Positions 10,763 through 20,283 of a DNA stretch of 33,894 bases are shown piece by piece. The DNA lies in contig CALDTY010000023.1 in NCBI GenBank assembly GCA_937923605.1, positions 1 to 33,894 on the forward strand, read 5' to 3'. Source of the DNA: Candidatus Absconditabacterales bacterium (GTDB lineage: Bacteria; Patescibacteriota; Gracilibacteria; Absconditabacterales; Absconditicoccaceae). Below the pieces are notes generated by a model. The model did not search any database, was not told where the DNA came from, and was given only the letters and a program-made list of their open reading frames with translations. The translations under genes were made by a program, and so were the position numbers. Position 1 is the stretch's first letter, and every line of letters starts with the position of its first letter.

Positions 10763-11185
10763 ATGAAATTTCTCTTTCTTATTCCACTTTGCGTATGATT
10801 TATCATACAATGAATAAAAGTGTTAATTGATTATACCGTTGAGAAAAAAGTGAATATTGCATCTTTATGGTGATCTTGATGATTCCCTTCTGTACATAGT
10901 GGAATAGCGTCAAGCATTTGTACCCTTGTGGTCATTATAGCTTGATGGCAGTCAATTGAATTTGCAATAGCTTTTACCTTCTCATTTTTGTTTTGGTATG
11001 ATGCTGCAAACTTAAGATATGAAGCATGACAGCATGCAAGCTCACTCAATCAGATACAAAAAGAACTAAATAAATCTACTGCTCACCTAAAAGAAAGATT
11101 ATGACATACAGTTTGAGAAGTAATTTGATGAATATTGGCTTGAGTATTGCTAACACTACTTTTCGCTACAATATTTATGAACTAA
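10763..11185 (+). CDS. divergent PAP2 family protein (DUF212)
   Basis: A 140-residue membrane protein of the DUF212/YuiD divergent PAP2 family. Conserved blocks are all present once TGA is read as Gly: an N-terminal helix, SLWGSGGFPSVHSG (matching GGMPSSHSA), WYDAANLRYEAGQHA (matching DA-x-G-R-x-x-G-x-Q) and LGHTVGEVIGGILAG before the last helix. Family members are thought to be lipid-phosphate phosphatases or related enzymes at the membrane; the substrate is unknown, though undecaprenyl recycling is a reasonable guess beside division genes. It precedes the FtsQ-like gene by 28 bases. An antisense frame across the same stretch has no proper start and is discarded. Confidence 0.82.
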
Positions 11186-11213
11186 GTAACTATATTCATT
11201 ATTTGAATCATCA

Positions 11214-12044
11214 ATGATAAAAATACCTTTGCGCTTCAAGAAAAAGAAAGAAGGACCAAAAAAGATCAGAAAGCGTGCTAAGAAAAATCCATTCCAAAAA
11301 GTCCCTCGACGATGACGGTTACTTTTGTGAATACTCCCAATAATTATTTTACTTTGAGGATATATATACAAAAACATTCTTACTAACCCTGATCATATTG
11401 TGAAAAATGTTATTATCTCTGAAGAAAGTAAGGCTGTGTATGATAGTAAAGAAATAGAAAATTGAATTATTTCGTATTTCTCGTGAGTAAACTTTCAGAC
11501 TTACTCCTATACGAAACAGTGAGAATTTAATACATATATTAAAAAAGAATTTCCAATAATTGACACAATTACAATTTCAAAGACTGATAAAAAAAATACT
11601 ATATTTTCAAGTATTCAATACCATATTCCAGAGTTTATTCTATGAAACAAAAATAATCAACGAGTAGTACGGCAGAATAAGGCCTACCCTATACTAGCTG
11701 CAGACAGTATAAAAGAGTGACTTATGCAACTAAGACTGCCTGCCGATTCTGATGAGCTAACAAATTTAGATGGACTATTCTATCATATACATAGCGACAC
11801 ATTATTAAAAATCATTAACAATATAACAGACATTGTTGAATGAAAAGACATAAGTGACATTGAATACATTCCCTGATGACAAAAACTACATATCACATAT
11901 AAATGAAAATTAATTCTATTTCATCTAGATAAATCTCTAGATTCTCAGCTTGCGAAGCTATTAGACCTTAAACAATATTACTCTGACTTTAATGCAGTTT
12001 CTAGGTTAGATTTATGAAGTAATAACGATATTATTGTTAAATAA
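11214..12044 (+). CDS. ftsQ: FtsQ/DivIB-like cell division protein
   Basis: 276 residues. A strongly basic N-terminal tail of about 33 residues precedes one membrane helix (LLLGILPIIILLGGYIY, about 36-52), followed by an extracytoplasmic domain. The region after the helix (DHIVKNVIISEE...YDSKEIENGIISYF) resembles a POTRA domain, and the end DLGSNNDIIVK matches the C-terminal strand pattern of FtsQ (L-D-L-R-x-x-N-x-I-V-V-K). FtsQ bridges the divisome at the septum. Sequence identity to textbook FtsQ is low, so the call rests on architecture, end motif and proximity to ftsW. It is followed by mnmA after two bases. Confidence 0.65.
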
Positions 12045-12046
12045 TT

Positions 12047-13108
12047 ATGAAAAAACGCATCTTAGTAGGTCTCTCTTGATGAGTAGACTCAGCAGTTACA
12101 GCCCACCTTCTTCAACAACAATGATATGACATTGTTGGCGGTTTCATGAAGAATTATACTGACGAACAAAACCCAAACTGTCATACAAGACAAGATAGAG
12201 ATATGGCCCTAAAAGTTGCTCAGCATCTAGGTATCTCAACATTCATTATCTTTGATTTTCGCAAAGAATATCATGAAAAAATTATTCAGTATATCTATGA
12301 TTGATATGAACAATGATTTACTCCAAATCCTGACGTTTTGTGTAACTCTGAGATTAAATTTAAATTATTTTTAGAAGAAGCAATAACATTATGATGCGAT
12401 TGAGTAGCTACCTGACACTATGCTCGCATCCACCAAGAAAATAATATATTTCAATTACTTGCTTGAGTTGATGAAACCAAAGATCAATCATACTTTCTTT
12501 CATGACTGAATCAGTATCAGCTAAGTAAATCACATTTTCCTCTTTGAGAACTCACCAAAGAAAAGGTGAGAGAGATTGCTCATGACATCAAGTTACCAAA
12601 TGCAGATCGCAAAGACAGTCAAGGATTATGCTTCATTTGAAAAGTGCCAATCAAAGATTTCCTTGAAGAAGCATTGCCTAAAAAGGCTTGAAACATAGTT
12701 GATACCGATGGAAATATTCTCTGAGAACATGATTGAGCTCATTTCGTGACTATTGGTCAAAGAACATGATTGTGACTCGGCTGATGACCATGGTATGTGA
12801 TTAAAAAAGACACAAACTCAAATACTATTACTGTAAGCAAGCAGCAAGAAAAAGATCTTATGCACTCTACCCTTGAAGCAAGTAAGATTCATCGAATTTG
12901 CAAAGCACCAGAAATACCATTAGCCTGTAAAGCAAAAATAAGATATGGTCAAGAAATGCAGGATTGCAAAATCATATCAATAATTGACGATACAATACTT
13001 GTAGAATTTAACGACCCTCAGCGTGCCATATCTCCAGGCCAAATACTTGTTTTGTATTCTTGAGATCAGGTTATTTGAAATGCTATAATAGAAAAAGCAA
13101 GAAGATAA
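12047..13108 (+). CDS. mnmA: tRNA-specific 2-thiouridylase MnmA
   Basis: 353 residues, normal length. MnmA transfers sulfur to U34 of tRNA-Lys, -Glu and -Gln with ATP. The PP-loop is [18 protein letters not shown] at the N-terminus; the catalytic Cys is C99 in [12 protein letters not shown] and the second is C195 in [40 protein letters not shown] and the C-terminal beta-barrel ([19 protein letters not shown]) follow. By eye about two-thirds of its glycine codons are TGA (roughly 21 TGA to 10 GGN), including two in the PP-loop, which makes it one of the clearest proofs of recoding here. It is the last gene of its unit, with a strong terminator after it. Confidence 0.95.
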
Positions 13109-13123
13109 CATTCTTGCTTTTTT
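13092..13123. terminator. terminator after mnmA
   Basis: A 12-bp stem (13092-13103 pairs with 13111-13122) overlaps the mnmA stop and is followed by a T run. Its A-rich left arm means it could also serve the facing gene at 13141-13581. Confidence 0.75.
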
Positions 13124-13140
13124 AAAAATACTCATTTTAT

Positions 13141-13581
13141 TTATTCTAAAGATACTTTAGACTCGTTTTGGTCAATCTTATGACAATATGACGTAAATCG
13201 TTCAAAGTCCTGTATAGATAGGAATTTCAAAGTGTCACTTGGACTGATAATTATAGATAAATTGATGTGGTCAGCCATCATAATGGGACCGTAGATTATA
13301 TTCTCAAAGATCTCATCTGTATATGGGTTATACACTAATAATGGCAAGTAAATATTGCCTGTCGTTTCTCCCACAAGCATACAATCAATATAAAGGTGAT
13401 ATCCTTTATGTATAACTTCAAATTTTTGTTTTTTCGAATAAAGTATTGTGTCACTTGCTCTAGAAGCAACTGCATAGGTATACGCATACTTATCTCCATC
13501 AAGAATATCAGACAATGTTGATATTTGAGAATATGTAGAAACACTACTAAATACTAAGATAATGAACAAAATTCTTTTCAT
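13141..13581 (-). CDS. secreted protein of unknown function, standard-code style (probable acquired gene)
   Basis: 146 residues, not recognised. The N-terminus MKRILFIILVFSSVSTYSQ is a signal peptide of strongly Bacteroidota appearance (short KR charge, hydrophobic core, S-x-S-Q end). The mature part has strand-rich segments (YHLYIDCMLVGETTGNIYL, INLSIIISPSDTLKFL). There is no in-frame TGA: all five glycines are GGN, unlike the neighbours, where TGA dominates. A TTGACA box (13636-13641, minus strand) lies upstream without a clear -10, and the leader is A-rich. The ATG at 13581 is preferred over an in-frame TTG at 13611 because it starts the signal peptide. It sits alone between mnmA and ftsX. 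Confidence 0.65.
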   Translation of the reverse strand: MKRILFIILVFSSVSTYSQISTLSDILDGDKYAYTYAVASRASDTILYSKKQKFEVIHKGYHLYIDCMLVGETTGNIYLPLLVYNPYTDEIFENIIYGPIMMADHINLSIIISPSDTLKFLSIQDFERFTSYCHKIDQNESKVSLE

Positions 13582-13641
13582 ACTATGTTGTTTTTTTGTT
13601 AGGTTAGACAATAGTTAAATTTCATTTTAAAACAATGTCAA

Positions 13642-14556
13642 TTACACCCTTGAAATTAATCTACTTAAAAATCATCGAGAAAATAGAACTCACAATACCA
13701 CTAAAATCACTAACTCCCAGAGCAAAAATTCTCAAATATATTGAAGCGGGAATAAGTACTCTATGGCTGGCAAATTAAATACTGAAACAAAATAACTATT
13801 CAAAAGAGCAAAAAATCATAGAAAATAGAGTAACATCAGCACAAAAGCAATCACCAACACCATTGCTGACATAATCAAAAACGGCTTTTTAATATGGAAA
13901 TATCACGCTCATAATAACTTCTCTACTTCAATTTGTTCCCAAAAACGATAGAAGGTTATCTTGAGTCAAAATAAGAGAAATGCAATAATTATTACTAACA
14001 CAATGAGAATCAAAAAATATCCAAATTGTGTAATGAAGTTAGTTAGATTGATTACATTTGCTGATCTACGTTCTTGCTCTGTAAATGAAAATCATTCTGT
14101 TTCAAGATCCGATAAGTTTATTATGACATCTTCGTATTTTAAGACAATATCTTTGAGATTCGAATAGTCTTTTTCATTTTTGAATTGAATATATAAGGTT
14201 GGTGGAAGTGGGTTCTCTATACCGTACTTTTCAAAGTTATCTATAACATTTGGTAACCTGTTTTCCAAAATTTTAAAGGCATCTTCTTTTGAATAAAAAT
14301 CGACTTTCATTCCTTTTTTTTCAAGATCAGACTTCATGTCTATTGCCTGAGAATAGACAATATCCTTAGCTCATTCTGCATCATCCAGATATAGATAAAC
14401 TCATAATTTATCTCTAACTGTTTCATTGAAAACTCATGTATTATAAGATACAATAACTAGTAAATTCAAGAAAAACAACAAAAAACTAATGATACCAATC
14501 AAAGAAATCATTTGGGGCCAAGATGAACGAATCATTTGTCGAGTTGTATTTTGCAT
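13642..14556 (-). CDS. ftsX: cell division protein FtsX
   Basis: A 304-residue permease-like protein. Topology is typical of FtsX: a short cytoplasmic start, the first helix (SLIGIISFLLFFLNLLVIV), an extracellular domain with GVYLYLDDAEGAKDIV and KVDFYSKEDAFKILE (the FtsX ECD pattern of K-x-x-Y-x-S-K-E-E-A), then three C-terminal helices (FLILIVLVIIIAFLLFGL onward) with the EQIEVEKLLGAGYFHIKKPF loop matching the family's E-I-x-x-M-x-L-V-G-A. FtsX works with the ATPase FtsE to activate peptidoglycan hydrolases; ftsE is not adjacent. The gene follows a TPR protein by 37 bases in the same direction. Confidence 0.85.
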
Positions 14557-14593
14557 CACAAGTTTCAAATAAATATTTTACAGTAAAAATCTA

Positions 14594-15187
14594 TTATCAC
14601 TTTAAATATTCTTCAAACAAGAGTATTTTATCATTATAATAACTTTCATCCCTATCGAAACATTGTAGTTTTTTTTTATGTTTATGGTAATAACTAATAA
14701 ATTCTTTCGCAGTGTCCAATTCTTTTTCCAAAATACTTATTTCGATAATATTCAGAATAACTTCAGCATCAAGTGCATTTATTTTGTGAGAATCTATGAG
14801 ATATCACATTCAAGCTTCTCTATTTCAAGACCAATACTCACACAACCCATAACATCTCATGATTTCAGGATTATCCTGTTCTAACATATCCAAAGCTTTT
14901 TGAAATTTCTCTTTTGCACCTCATCGATTCGTTTTCTCCATTTCTAATACTCCTTTGATATACCAACTCATAGCATCTTCATTATTTGTCTCCAACAAAA
15001 AATCTACTGGTTTCTCAGCTTTTGAGATCTCTCATCTTCTATATTCGATATCAGCTACCTGATATAATGCTTCTCTATTGGTTGGGTCACGAGATAATAA
15101 TCAATTCACTTTTTTCAAAGCTTTCTCATATTCTCATTGAGCTTTTAGCTGTTCTATTTCTTCTAAAACAATATGGGGAATACTCAT
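14594..15187 (-). CDS. TPR-repeat protein upstream of ftsX
   Basis: 197 residues of paired amphipathic helices of tetratricopeptide type: AQGEYEKALKKVNGLLSRDPTNREALYQVADIEYR, then DAMSWYIKGVLEMEKTNRGGAKEKFQKALDM, and a further unit around NREAGMGYLIDSHKINALDAEVILNII. There is no signal or membrane segment, so it is probably cytosolic and mediates protein-protein contact. It occupies the place where ftsE would often be found, but it has no ATPase motifs. A functional link to FtsX is inferred only from the 37-base spacing. Confidence 0.7.
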
Positions 15188-15300
15188 CTGTTAGTAAAGA
15201 CTAAAGTAAATATATTGTAGGAAAAGTGTTCTAAAAAAACAAATATAATCGCAAGAAAATGACAGACAGCAACCAATTATTATAAAATATGATATATAAT

Positions 15301-15331
15301 AAAAAAATCTTTTTCATTGAAGAAAAAGATT
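15301..15331 (-). terminator. terminator after rplA
   Basis: A 10-bp perfect stem (15306-15315 with 15322-15331, loop 15316-15321) is followed on the minus strand by a seven-T run (15301-15307). It closes the secE-to-rplA unit. Confidence 0.75.
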
Positions 15332-15353
15332 CTTTTGTATGAGTAAGAAATAT

Positions 15354-16034
15354 TTACTTTGCAACTTGTACTCCAGGACCCATTGTCGGTGCCAAGACAA
15401 TCTTTTTGATCAAATTACCTTTTACTCAACTTGGTTTATTTTCTTCCATAGAAGTTAATATTGATTGCACATTTTCTACTAATTGTTCGTCTGAAAAATC
15501 AAGCTTACCAATTGCTAAATGTATATTACCAGTTTTATCTAACTTATATTCTACTCTACCTTTCTTCAATTCATCAATAGTTTTTGCAAGATTCGCTGTT
15601 ACAGTTCCAGCCTTAGGACTAGGCATCAGCCCTTTTGGTCCAAGTTGTTTAGCAACTTTTGCTAAATCTCTCATTTGATCTGCTGTAGTAACTAGGATGT
15701 CAAAATCCATTTCACCTTTTTCGATAGCAGTGATAAGTTCTTTATTACCAACAAGATCAGCTCATGCTTTTGTCGCATCATCTCTAGCCTCATCACCAAC
15801 AAATGCAGCAACTCTTACTTTTTTTCCAGTACCGTTTGGTAGTACAACTGTTCATCTTAGAATTTGATCATTGTACTTTGGATTTGCATTTGTCCAAATA
15901 TGTAGCTCAAGAGTTCCAACAAACTTACTATATGAAACTTCTTTTACTAATGTTATAGCTTCAGCTAGTGGGTATTGATGTTCAACAGTAACCTTTGCCT
16001 TAGCTTCTTTAAATTTTTTTCCTTTCTTTGCCAT
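15354..16034 (-). CDS. rplA: 50S ribosomal protein L1
   Basis: 226 residues, close to the usual 225-235. L1 binds 23S rRNA at the E-site stalk and represses its own operon. Landmarks are LVKEVSYSKFVGTLELHI, VVLPNGTGKKVRVAAF, MDFDILVTTADQMRDLAKVAKQLGPKGLMPSPKAGTV and YKLDKTGNIHLAIGKLDFSDEQLVEN. Start M-A-K-K-G is typical; an in-frame upstream ATG (MILT) exists but is not needed. By eye only about three of its 17 glycines are TGA, much fewer than in enzymes nearby, which suggests that highly expressed genes prefer GGN. It follows rplK. Confidence 0.97.
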
Positions 16035-16130
16035 TGTTAATATCAATAAGAATAAAAGCGGTCATAACGACGTTAGTCTGCCGCAGGATAATGTAAAAAT
16101 GATTGATTCTGAGGAAGTTAAATATTACAT

Positions 16131-16571
16131 TTATTTAACCTCAATCCCCAAACTCTTTGCTGTACCTATAATACTCTTTTTAACAGAATCTCTGTTGTTC
16201 GTATTCATAACAGGCATTTTAATATCTATAATTTCTTCTAGATCTGCTTCAGATAATGTAGCTACCTTAGTAGTATTTGGTTCACCACTACCAGATTTGA
16301 TATTTGCTTTATATTTAAGCAATGAAGATGTTACAGGCGGATGTATTTCCATTTTGAATGATCTATCCACAAAAACAGTAATATCTACTGGTACTTTAAT
16401 TTCTGCTCCTCCATATTTTTGCATTGTCTCCATAGTATCATCGTTGAATTTTTTTACAAATTCACCAATATTAATACCATGCTGACCTAGAATAGGTCCA
16501 ATAGGAGGTGCCGGAGTTGCTTTTCACGCTGGCATATGCAGTGTGAATTGTACTTGAATCTTTCCTGCCAT
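16131..16571 (-). CDS. rplK: 50S ribosomal protein L11
   Basis: 146 residues, standard length. L11 forms the GTPase-associated centre with the 23S rRNA. Visible blocks are [39 protein letters not shown] and, in the RNA-binding C-terminal domain, PVTSSLLKYKANIKSGSGEPN, with SVKKSIIGTAKSLGIEVK at the end. The Gly of PAGKATP is TGA, but most other glycines are GGN. The gene is preceded by a 134-base gap with a large hairpin and followed by rplA. In the usual bacterial order it directly follows nusG; here two unknown genes intervene. Confidence 0.97.
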
Positions 16572-16644
16572 AGTTTTTAAATAATAATTAAAAGTGGTAC
16601 AAACGAGCTATACTCTTCCACATAAGTAGATCCTCTTTCGACAG

Positions 16645-16684
16645 ATCTTAAGAAACAAAATCCTTATCTTTTGTTTCTTAAGAT
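16645..16684. repeat. perfect 16-bp inverted repeat in the rplK leader
   Basis: Arms 16645-16660 and 16669-16684 are exact complements with an 8-base loop. It lies between the unknown gene ending at 16706 and rplK, 74 bases before the rplK start. There is no T run after either side, so it is not a classical terminator. It could be a processing site or a regulatory structure that sets rplK-rplA apart from the genes above; an L1 or L11 feedback site is possible but not shown. Confidence 0.6.
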
Positions 16685-16705
16685 ATATCAATATCATATC
16701 TACGA

Positions 16706-17089
16706 TTATAAAATAGGCTGTAATGGAATGTCTGTTTTTATAGGAGTCTCTCATAATCATGGATCTTGTGCTCTGACTGAAGGCGATCGCAGTGGAAATC
16801 AATTCTCATTTTTATCTAAGAAAAGCAGTGATTTATCTACTGAAATTGAGTGGATTTCTCATGCTTCATATTTTAAAATGATGTTATAATCACAGAATTG
16901 CTTATCAAATGCTAACTCACTTGGGTCTTCTTTTTCTCATAAAGATTTAATTATAATGTCAAACTTATTCTCGTTACTATCTCATATCAATTCGATTATA
17001 GATCACTCAGGCAAGGTGGCAAGGTGTTTTTCCCCTACCTTATCTTCATATTCTATACCTAGATAAGTGCTTATCTTTCTATGAGACAT
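16706..17089 (-). CDS. unknown protein inserted between nusG and rplK (second)
   Basis: 127 residues, unrecognised. It is acidic and soluble, with short strands (IIELIGDSNENKFDIIIKSLG, CDYNIILKYEAGEIHSISVDKSLLFL) and a proline-rich C-terminus (SPSVRAQDPGLGETPIKTDIP). No membrane segment or signal is visible. TGA encodes several of its glycines, so it belongs to the recoded genome. It starts 21 bases after the membrane-anchored gene upstream, so the two are probably co-expressed and may interact. Confidence 0.6.
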
Positions 17090-17110
17090 TTTAATGTTAT
17101 TTATAAATAT

Positions 17111-18094
17111 TTAGTAATATGGTTCAAATTGTTCCTTTATGTACAGCTTATTCTGTAACTGATTATACCAATCCTTATCAATTTGTAGAAATCGACTATC
17201 TCAATTTCCAAAAGAGATAATCATTAATTCTTTTAGATTTCTCTTGTATGATGGTAAGGTCACTTTTGTTACCTTAGAGCCGAATAATTGATTATTTTGT
17301 ATACTAATTTGATCAGTGATGTCAAGTGATGTCCCATCTAAGAAACTTACTAATGCACTTATATCTCAAGCCCATTTTCATAAATAAATATAGTGAGTAT
17401 TATTAATGTCTTTGAGAATGTATTCAACGTCATCATCAAGCTCAAGACTTTGCAACACTGTCAGCATACCATCCCACACTCGAGTGTTTGCTAACTGTAT
17501 GCCAACCACATCATCCGTATTTGCATTGGATGGAGCTGGATCAATTTGAGTATTTACAACTACATTTTGTTGAGGTACTGTCGTATTACTAACTCAAGCA
17601 TTTACTCACACTGGATTAGCACTACTTCATACATTAATACTTGTCGGTGAATTTGCAGTATTTCAAAACAAAAAATCAGTCGAATAAAATCTTCTTCCTT
17701 GCACATCTTCAACAACATCTGGGACCGTATCACTTTCAACATAAGGCACTGGTGCAGTATTTATAACCTCTACAACAAGTGGATCTTTATTACTATTTTG
17801 CGCTTGCACAAGCTGGGAATCTGGTTTTGTTATTGTTAGATCAGATCTATCTTGATATGTACTTGGAAAATAAATTGCATCGCTATCATTGTTGTTGCTA
17901 ATTTGATTGGTGGTGTCGATATACACCATTCTATCAATTTCCTCTCAAGTGAGTGAAAAATCCTGATCTTGGACTTGTTGATTTGTTGTGATACGCAGTG
18001 AATCTCAATGCACGTCAAAAAAGATTACATACACCAATAAAAGTGCAGCAAGTAAGACTATCAATGATCGAGCAACTCTTTTAGAATCGTTCAT
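17111..18094 (-). CDS. membrane-anchored extracytoplasmic protein of unknown function (first insert between nusG and rplK)
   Basis: 327 residues. One N-terminal membrane helix (RSLIVLLAALLLVYVIFF, about 9-26) acts as signal-anchor. A long low-complexity Asn/Thr/Asp/Pro linker follows (roughly residues 30-200, with NTANSPTSINVGSSANPVG), then a folded C-terminal domain (GMLTVLQSLELDDDVEYIL, NTHYIYLGKWAGDISALVSFL, SYKRNLKELMIISFGNGDSRFL). The function is unknown. The domain layout resembles a surface or periplasmic protein, unexpected inside a ribosomal protein operon. It starts 33 bases after nusG. TGA-coded glycines are frequent. Confidence 0.65.
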
Positions 18095-18127
18095 ACAATA
18101 ACGTGTAAACTTAAAAATCTTTATTTT

Positions 18128-18700
18128 TTAAGCTGATCTTTCAACTTTATCAAAACTTACCATTACTGGGGTATTTCTTCATAAGATTTCCACATTTGCA
18201 TATACCATTCATTTCATTGGATCTATTTCTGTAATAACTCATTTCATACCGTTGAAATCTCAGTCTCTTAGAATAACAACATCTCATTCTTGAAAAGGAA
18301 CAGCAAACTCTGCTCTAGCATTCTTTTCTTCAATATAAGCCACCATTTCATCATATTCCTTATCAGTCAATGGTATAGGCTTAATTTCTGCTCATACAAT
18401 CAATCTTACTCAAGGTGTATTTCTAATAATATACCAAATTTTCTCATTCATTTTACATCTCACAAAGACATATCATGGGTACAATTTAGTATGTTTTATG
18501 ATTTTTTCTCATTTTTTGTAATAGACTTCATTTACAACAGGGTTAAGATAGTCAATAATTTCAGTCTCCATTTGTTGTTTGCTTACTCTTTCTTGTAGGT
18601 TATCTACAACAAGTTGTTCTTGTCCTGAGTTTACACTTAGAACATACCATCTATATTCATTATCTTCAATCTGTTTTGCTATATCAATTGCTTCTGCCAT
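18128..18700 (-). CDS. nusG: transcription termination/antitermination protein NusG
   Basis: 190 residues, normal length. The NGN domain is seen in YRWYVLSVNSGQEQLVVDNLQERV, IKHTKLYPGYVFVRCKMNEKIWYIIRNTPGV, and the C-terminal KOW domain in FQEGDVVILRDGDFNGMKGVITEID with VSFDKVERSA at the end. NusG binds RNA polymerase and couples it to ribosomes or Rho. It follows secE by 41 bases, the standard bacterial neighbour. Start ATG at 18700 fits the expected N-terminal length. Confidence 0.96.
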
Positions 18701-18741
18701 AGGTTAGATTAAGGTTAAAGTTTGTATAAAAGTAGACCAAC

Positions 18742-19086
18742 TTACTCAGCTACATCAACACTAGGTTGGACTTCAATTGCAGCTTCAACTGCACTTGGAG
18801 TCGGAGCAACATCAGCATCAATTACTACTTCAGCAGGATTAATTTCAACACTTGGAACTAGATCTGCAACTGCAGCAGCCCCACTATTTCCTCAACCTAG
18901 CATACTACTTAATCCTTCATAGATCATATTATATGCTTCTCCAAATATTCAGTCCATTAGAGCAAAAAGTAATGCAGCAATAATAACAACCAAAAAGATA
19001 ATAATCGTAAGATTTATCACATCTGCATTAGTTGGTTTTTTTACTTTCTTAAGGGTTTCGATACTATCATAAAAAAAGTTTAACAT
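18742..19086 (-). CDS. secE: preprotein translocase subunit SecE with acidic C-terminal extension
   Basis: 114 residues. The amphipathic helix FYDSIETLKKVKKPTNADVINLTIIIFL runs into the single membrane helix (IIIFLVVIIAALLFALMDGIFG, about 27-49), as in single-span bacterial SecE of SecYEG. SecE is usually about 60 residues; here some 50 more follow, alanine/valine/proline/acid-rich and probably disordered (VEINPAEVVIDADVAPTPSAV), which is unusual. It opens the nusG/rplK/rplA unit, the canonical position. Confidence 0.85.
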
Positions 19087-19150
19087 ATTATATTATATAC
19101 GATAAAATAAATTTCTTGTATAAAAAAAATGGGATTCCCCATGTGACTAA

Positions 19151-19178
19151 TATATAAGAACGGAGAAGGATTTTGCAA
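19151..19178 (-). promoter_or_regulatory. probable secE operon promoter
   Basis: TTGCAA (19173-19178), a 16-base spacer and TATATA (19151-19156) on the minus strand, giving a leader of roughly 55-60 bases before the secE ATG. Confidence 0.45.
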
Positions 19179-19199
19179 GAGGAAAATAAAAGTAAAACA

Positions 19200-19228
19200 A
19201 AAAGGCAAATCGATAGGATCTGCCTTTT
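19200..19228. terminator. terminator of the beta-helix gene
   Basis: An 8-bp stem (19200-19207 with 19221-19228) with A-rich and T-rich ends lies just after the gene that stops at 19238, before the secE promoter. Confidence 0.6.
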
Positions 19229-19237
19229 AATATGAAA

Positions 19238-20212
19238 TTATATTATTCCCCAGATCTCTAATTGTCGTTTAATAATTTGCTTACTTGTAAACGAAAGAAA
19301 TGCAAGATTTGGCAATAATTTCCTTATGAAACTACCTCTGTGCACATACTTATTTGGGTCTGGATTAAAATCCTGATGATAAGGAAGGAAATGATGTGTA
19401 ATCGATCTGCCTCCAAATAAGCTTGTGGTATAAGACACTTTCCATTCCATTTTCTGTTTTACCTCACAAGTGTTTAATAAATGTAGTGGCAATTTTTCTA
19501 GAAAACGAACTTCAGCTTGGGATGGATAATTCTTTAGCTTTATGCCATTTATCTTAGAATTTTTGGTGGTAATTTCTCCAATAATGTGAGATCGATTCAT
19601 AACAATATCATCGATTTCAGCTTCATTTGCTTCAAATTTCTTTAAAAAAACTGAATCTCTCATATCACAAAATCCATAAAAACGACTTCGTGAAATAATA
19701 AAGTTTCCCATTATTACCATCATATTAAATGAGGACTGGATATTCATTTCCCACAATACAAGCTCATTAGCATTAAAATGTCTACCTACTCTGAGACCTT
19801 CAAGATAGCAATAATCTTCAATTACTGTGTTGTTTGCAATAAAATCTTTTTCAAAGTAAGCTCCTCCACAAAAGAATCCTGCTTCAAATTTTGAATTAGA
19901 AATATCAACTACCCCTCCAATTCTAGCATTATCAAATCTGATTTGATCAGTAGCTTTACAAGAGATTGTAACATCACCGCTTACAAGTATATTATTCAAA
20001 AGGATTTGATAATTAATTGTGCCTTGAATTGTGATCTCATCAAATCCATACTCTGATGCAATTTTTACATCTTCAGTGAGATCTTGAAAGATCAAATGAG
20101 TTGTAGTTGGGTCATCTATCTTTTGAACATCATTTTGTTTTGTAATGATAACATTAATGATCTGACTCTCTTTGACTACAGTTTTGATTTCTTTTTTCAT
20201 GTCAACTTCCAT
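19238..20212 (-). CDS. beta-helix / pentapeptide-like repeat protein, standard-code style
   Basis: 324 residues. After a short charged start, the bulk is a run of roughly 20-residue strand repeats (DVTISCKATDQIRFDNARIG, NSKFEAGFFCGGAYFEKDF, RSRFYGFCDMRDSVFLKKFEA, RSHIIGEITTKNSKINGIKL) that look like a right-handed beta-helix, akin to pentapeptide-repeat or bactofilin-like proteins. A basic C-terminal tail follows. The function is unknown. By eye it has about 18 glycines and not one TGA, very unlike its neighbours, so it was probably acquired from a standard-code genome. A second in-frame ATG at 20200 is an alternative start. It is divergent from the membrane-protein genes at 20327 onward. Confidence 0.65.
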   Translation of the reverse strand: MEVDMKKEIKTVVKESQIINVIITKQNDVQKIDDPTTTHLIFQDLTEDVKIASEYGFDEITIQGTINYQILLNNILVSGDVTISCKATDQIRFDNARIGGVVDISNSKFEAGFFCGGAYFEKDFIANNTVIEDYCYLEGLRVGRHFNANELVLWEMNIQSSFNMMVIMGNFIISRSRFYGFCDMRDSVFLKKFEANEAEIDDIVMNRSHIIGEITTKNSKINGIKLKNYPSQAEVRFLEKLPLHLLNTCEVKQKMEWKVSYTTSLFGGRSITHHFLPYHQDFNPDPNKYVHRGSFIRKLLPNLAFLSFTSKQIIKRQLEIWGII

Positions 20213-20283
20213 GTTCTACTTTTTTTTGTTTTAAATTCTATTTTCGTGATTTATAAGTAAGTTATAGTCAAAATCTATGTAAT

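Noticed and set aside
10831-11185. Minus-strand frame with several Cys and His residues opposite the DUF212 gene.
   Set aside because: It has no ATG and no family match, while the plus strand carries the DUF212 motifs.
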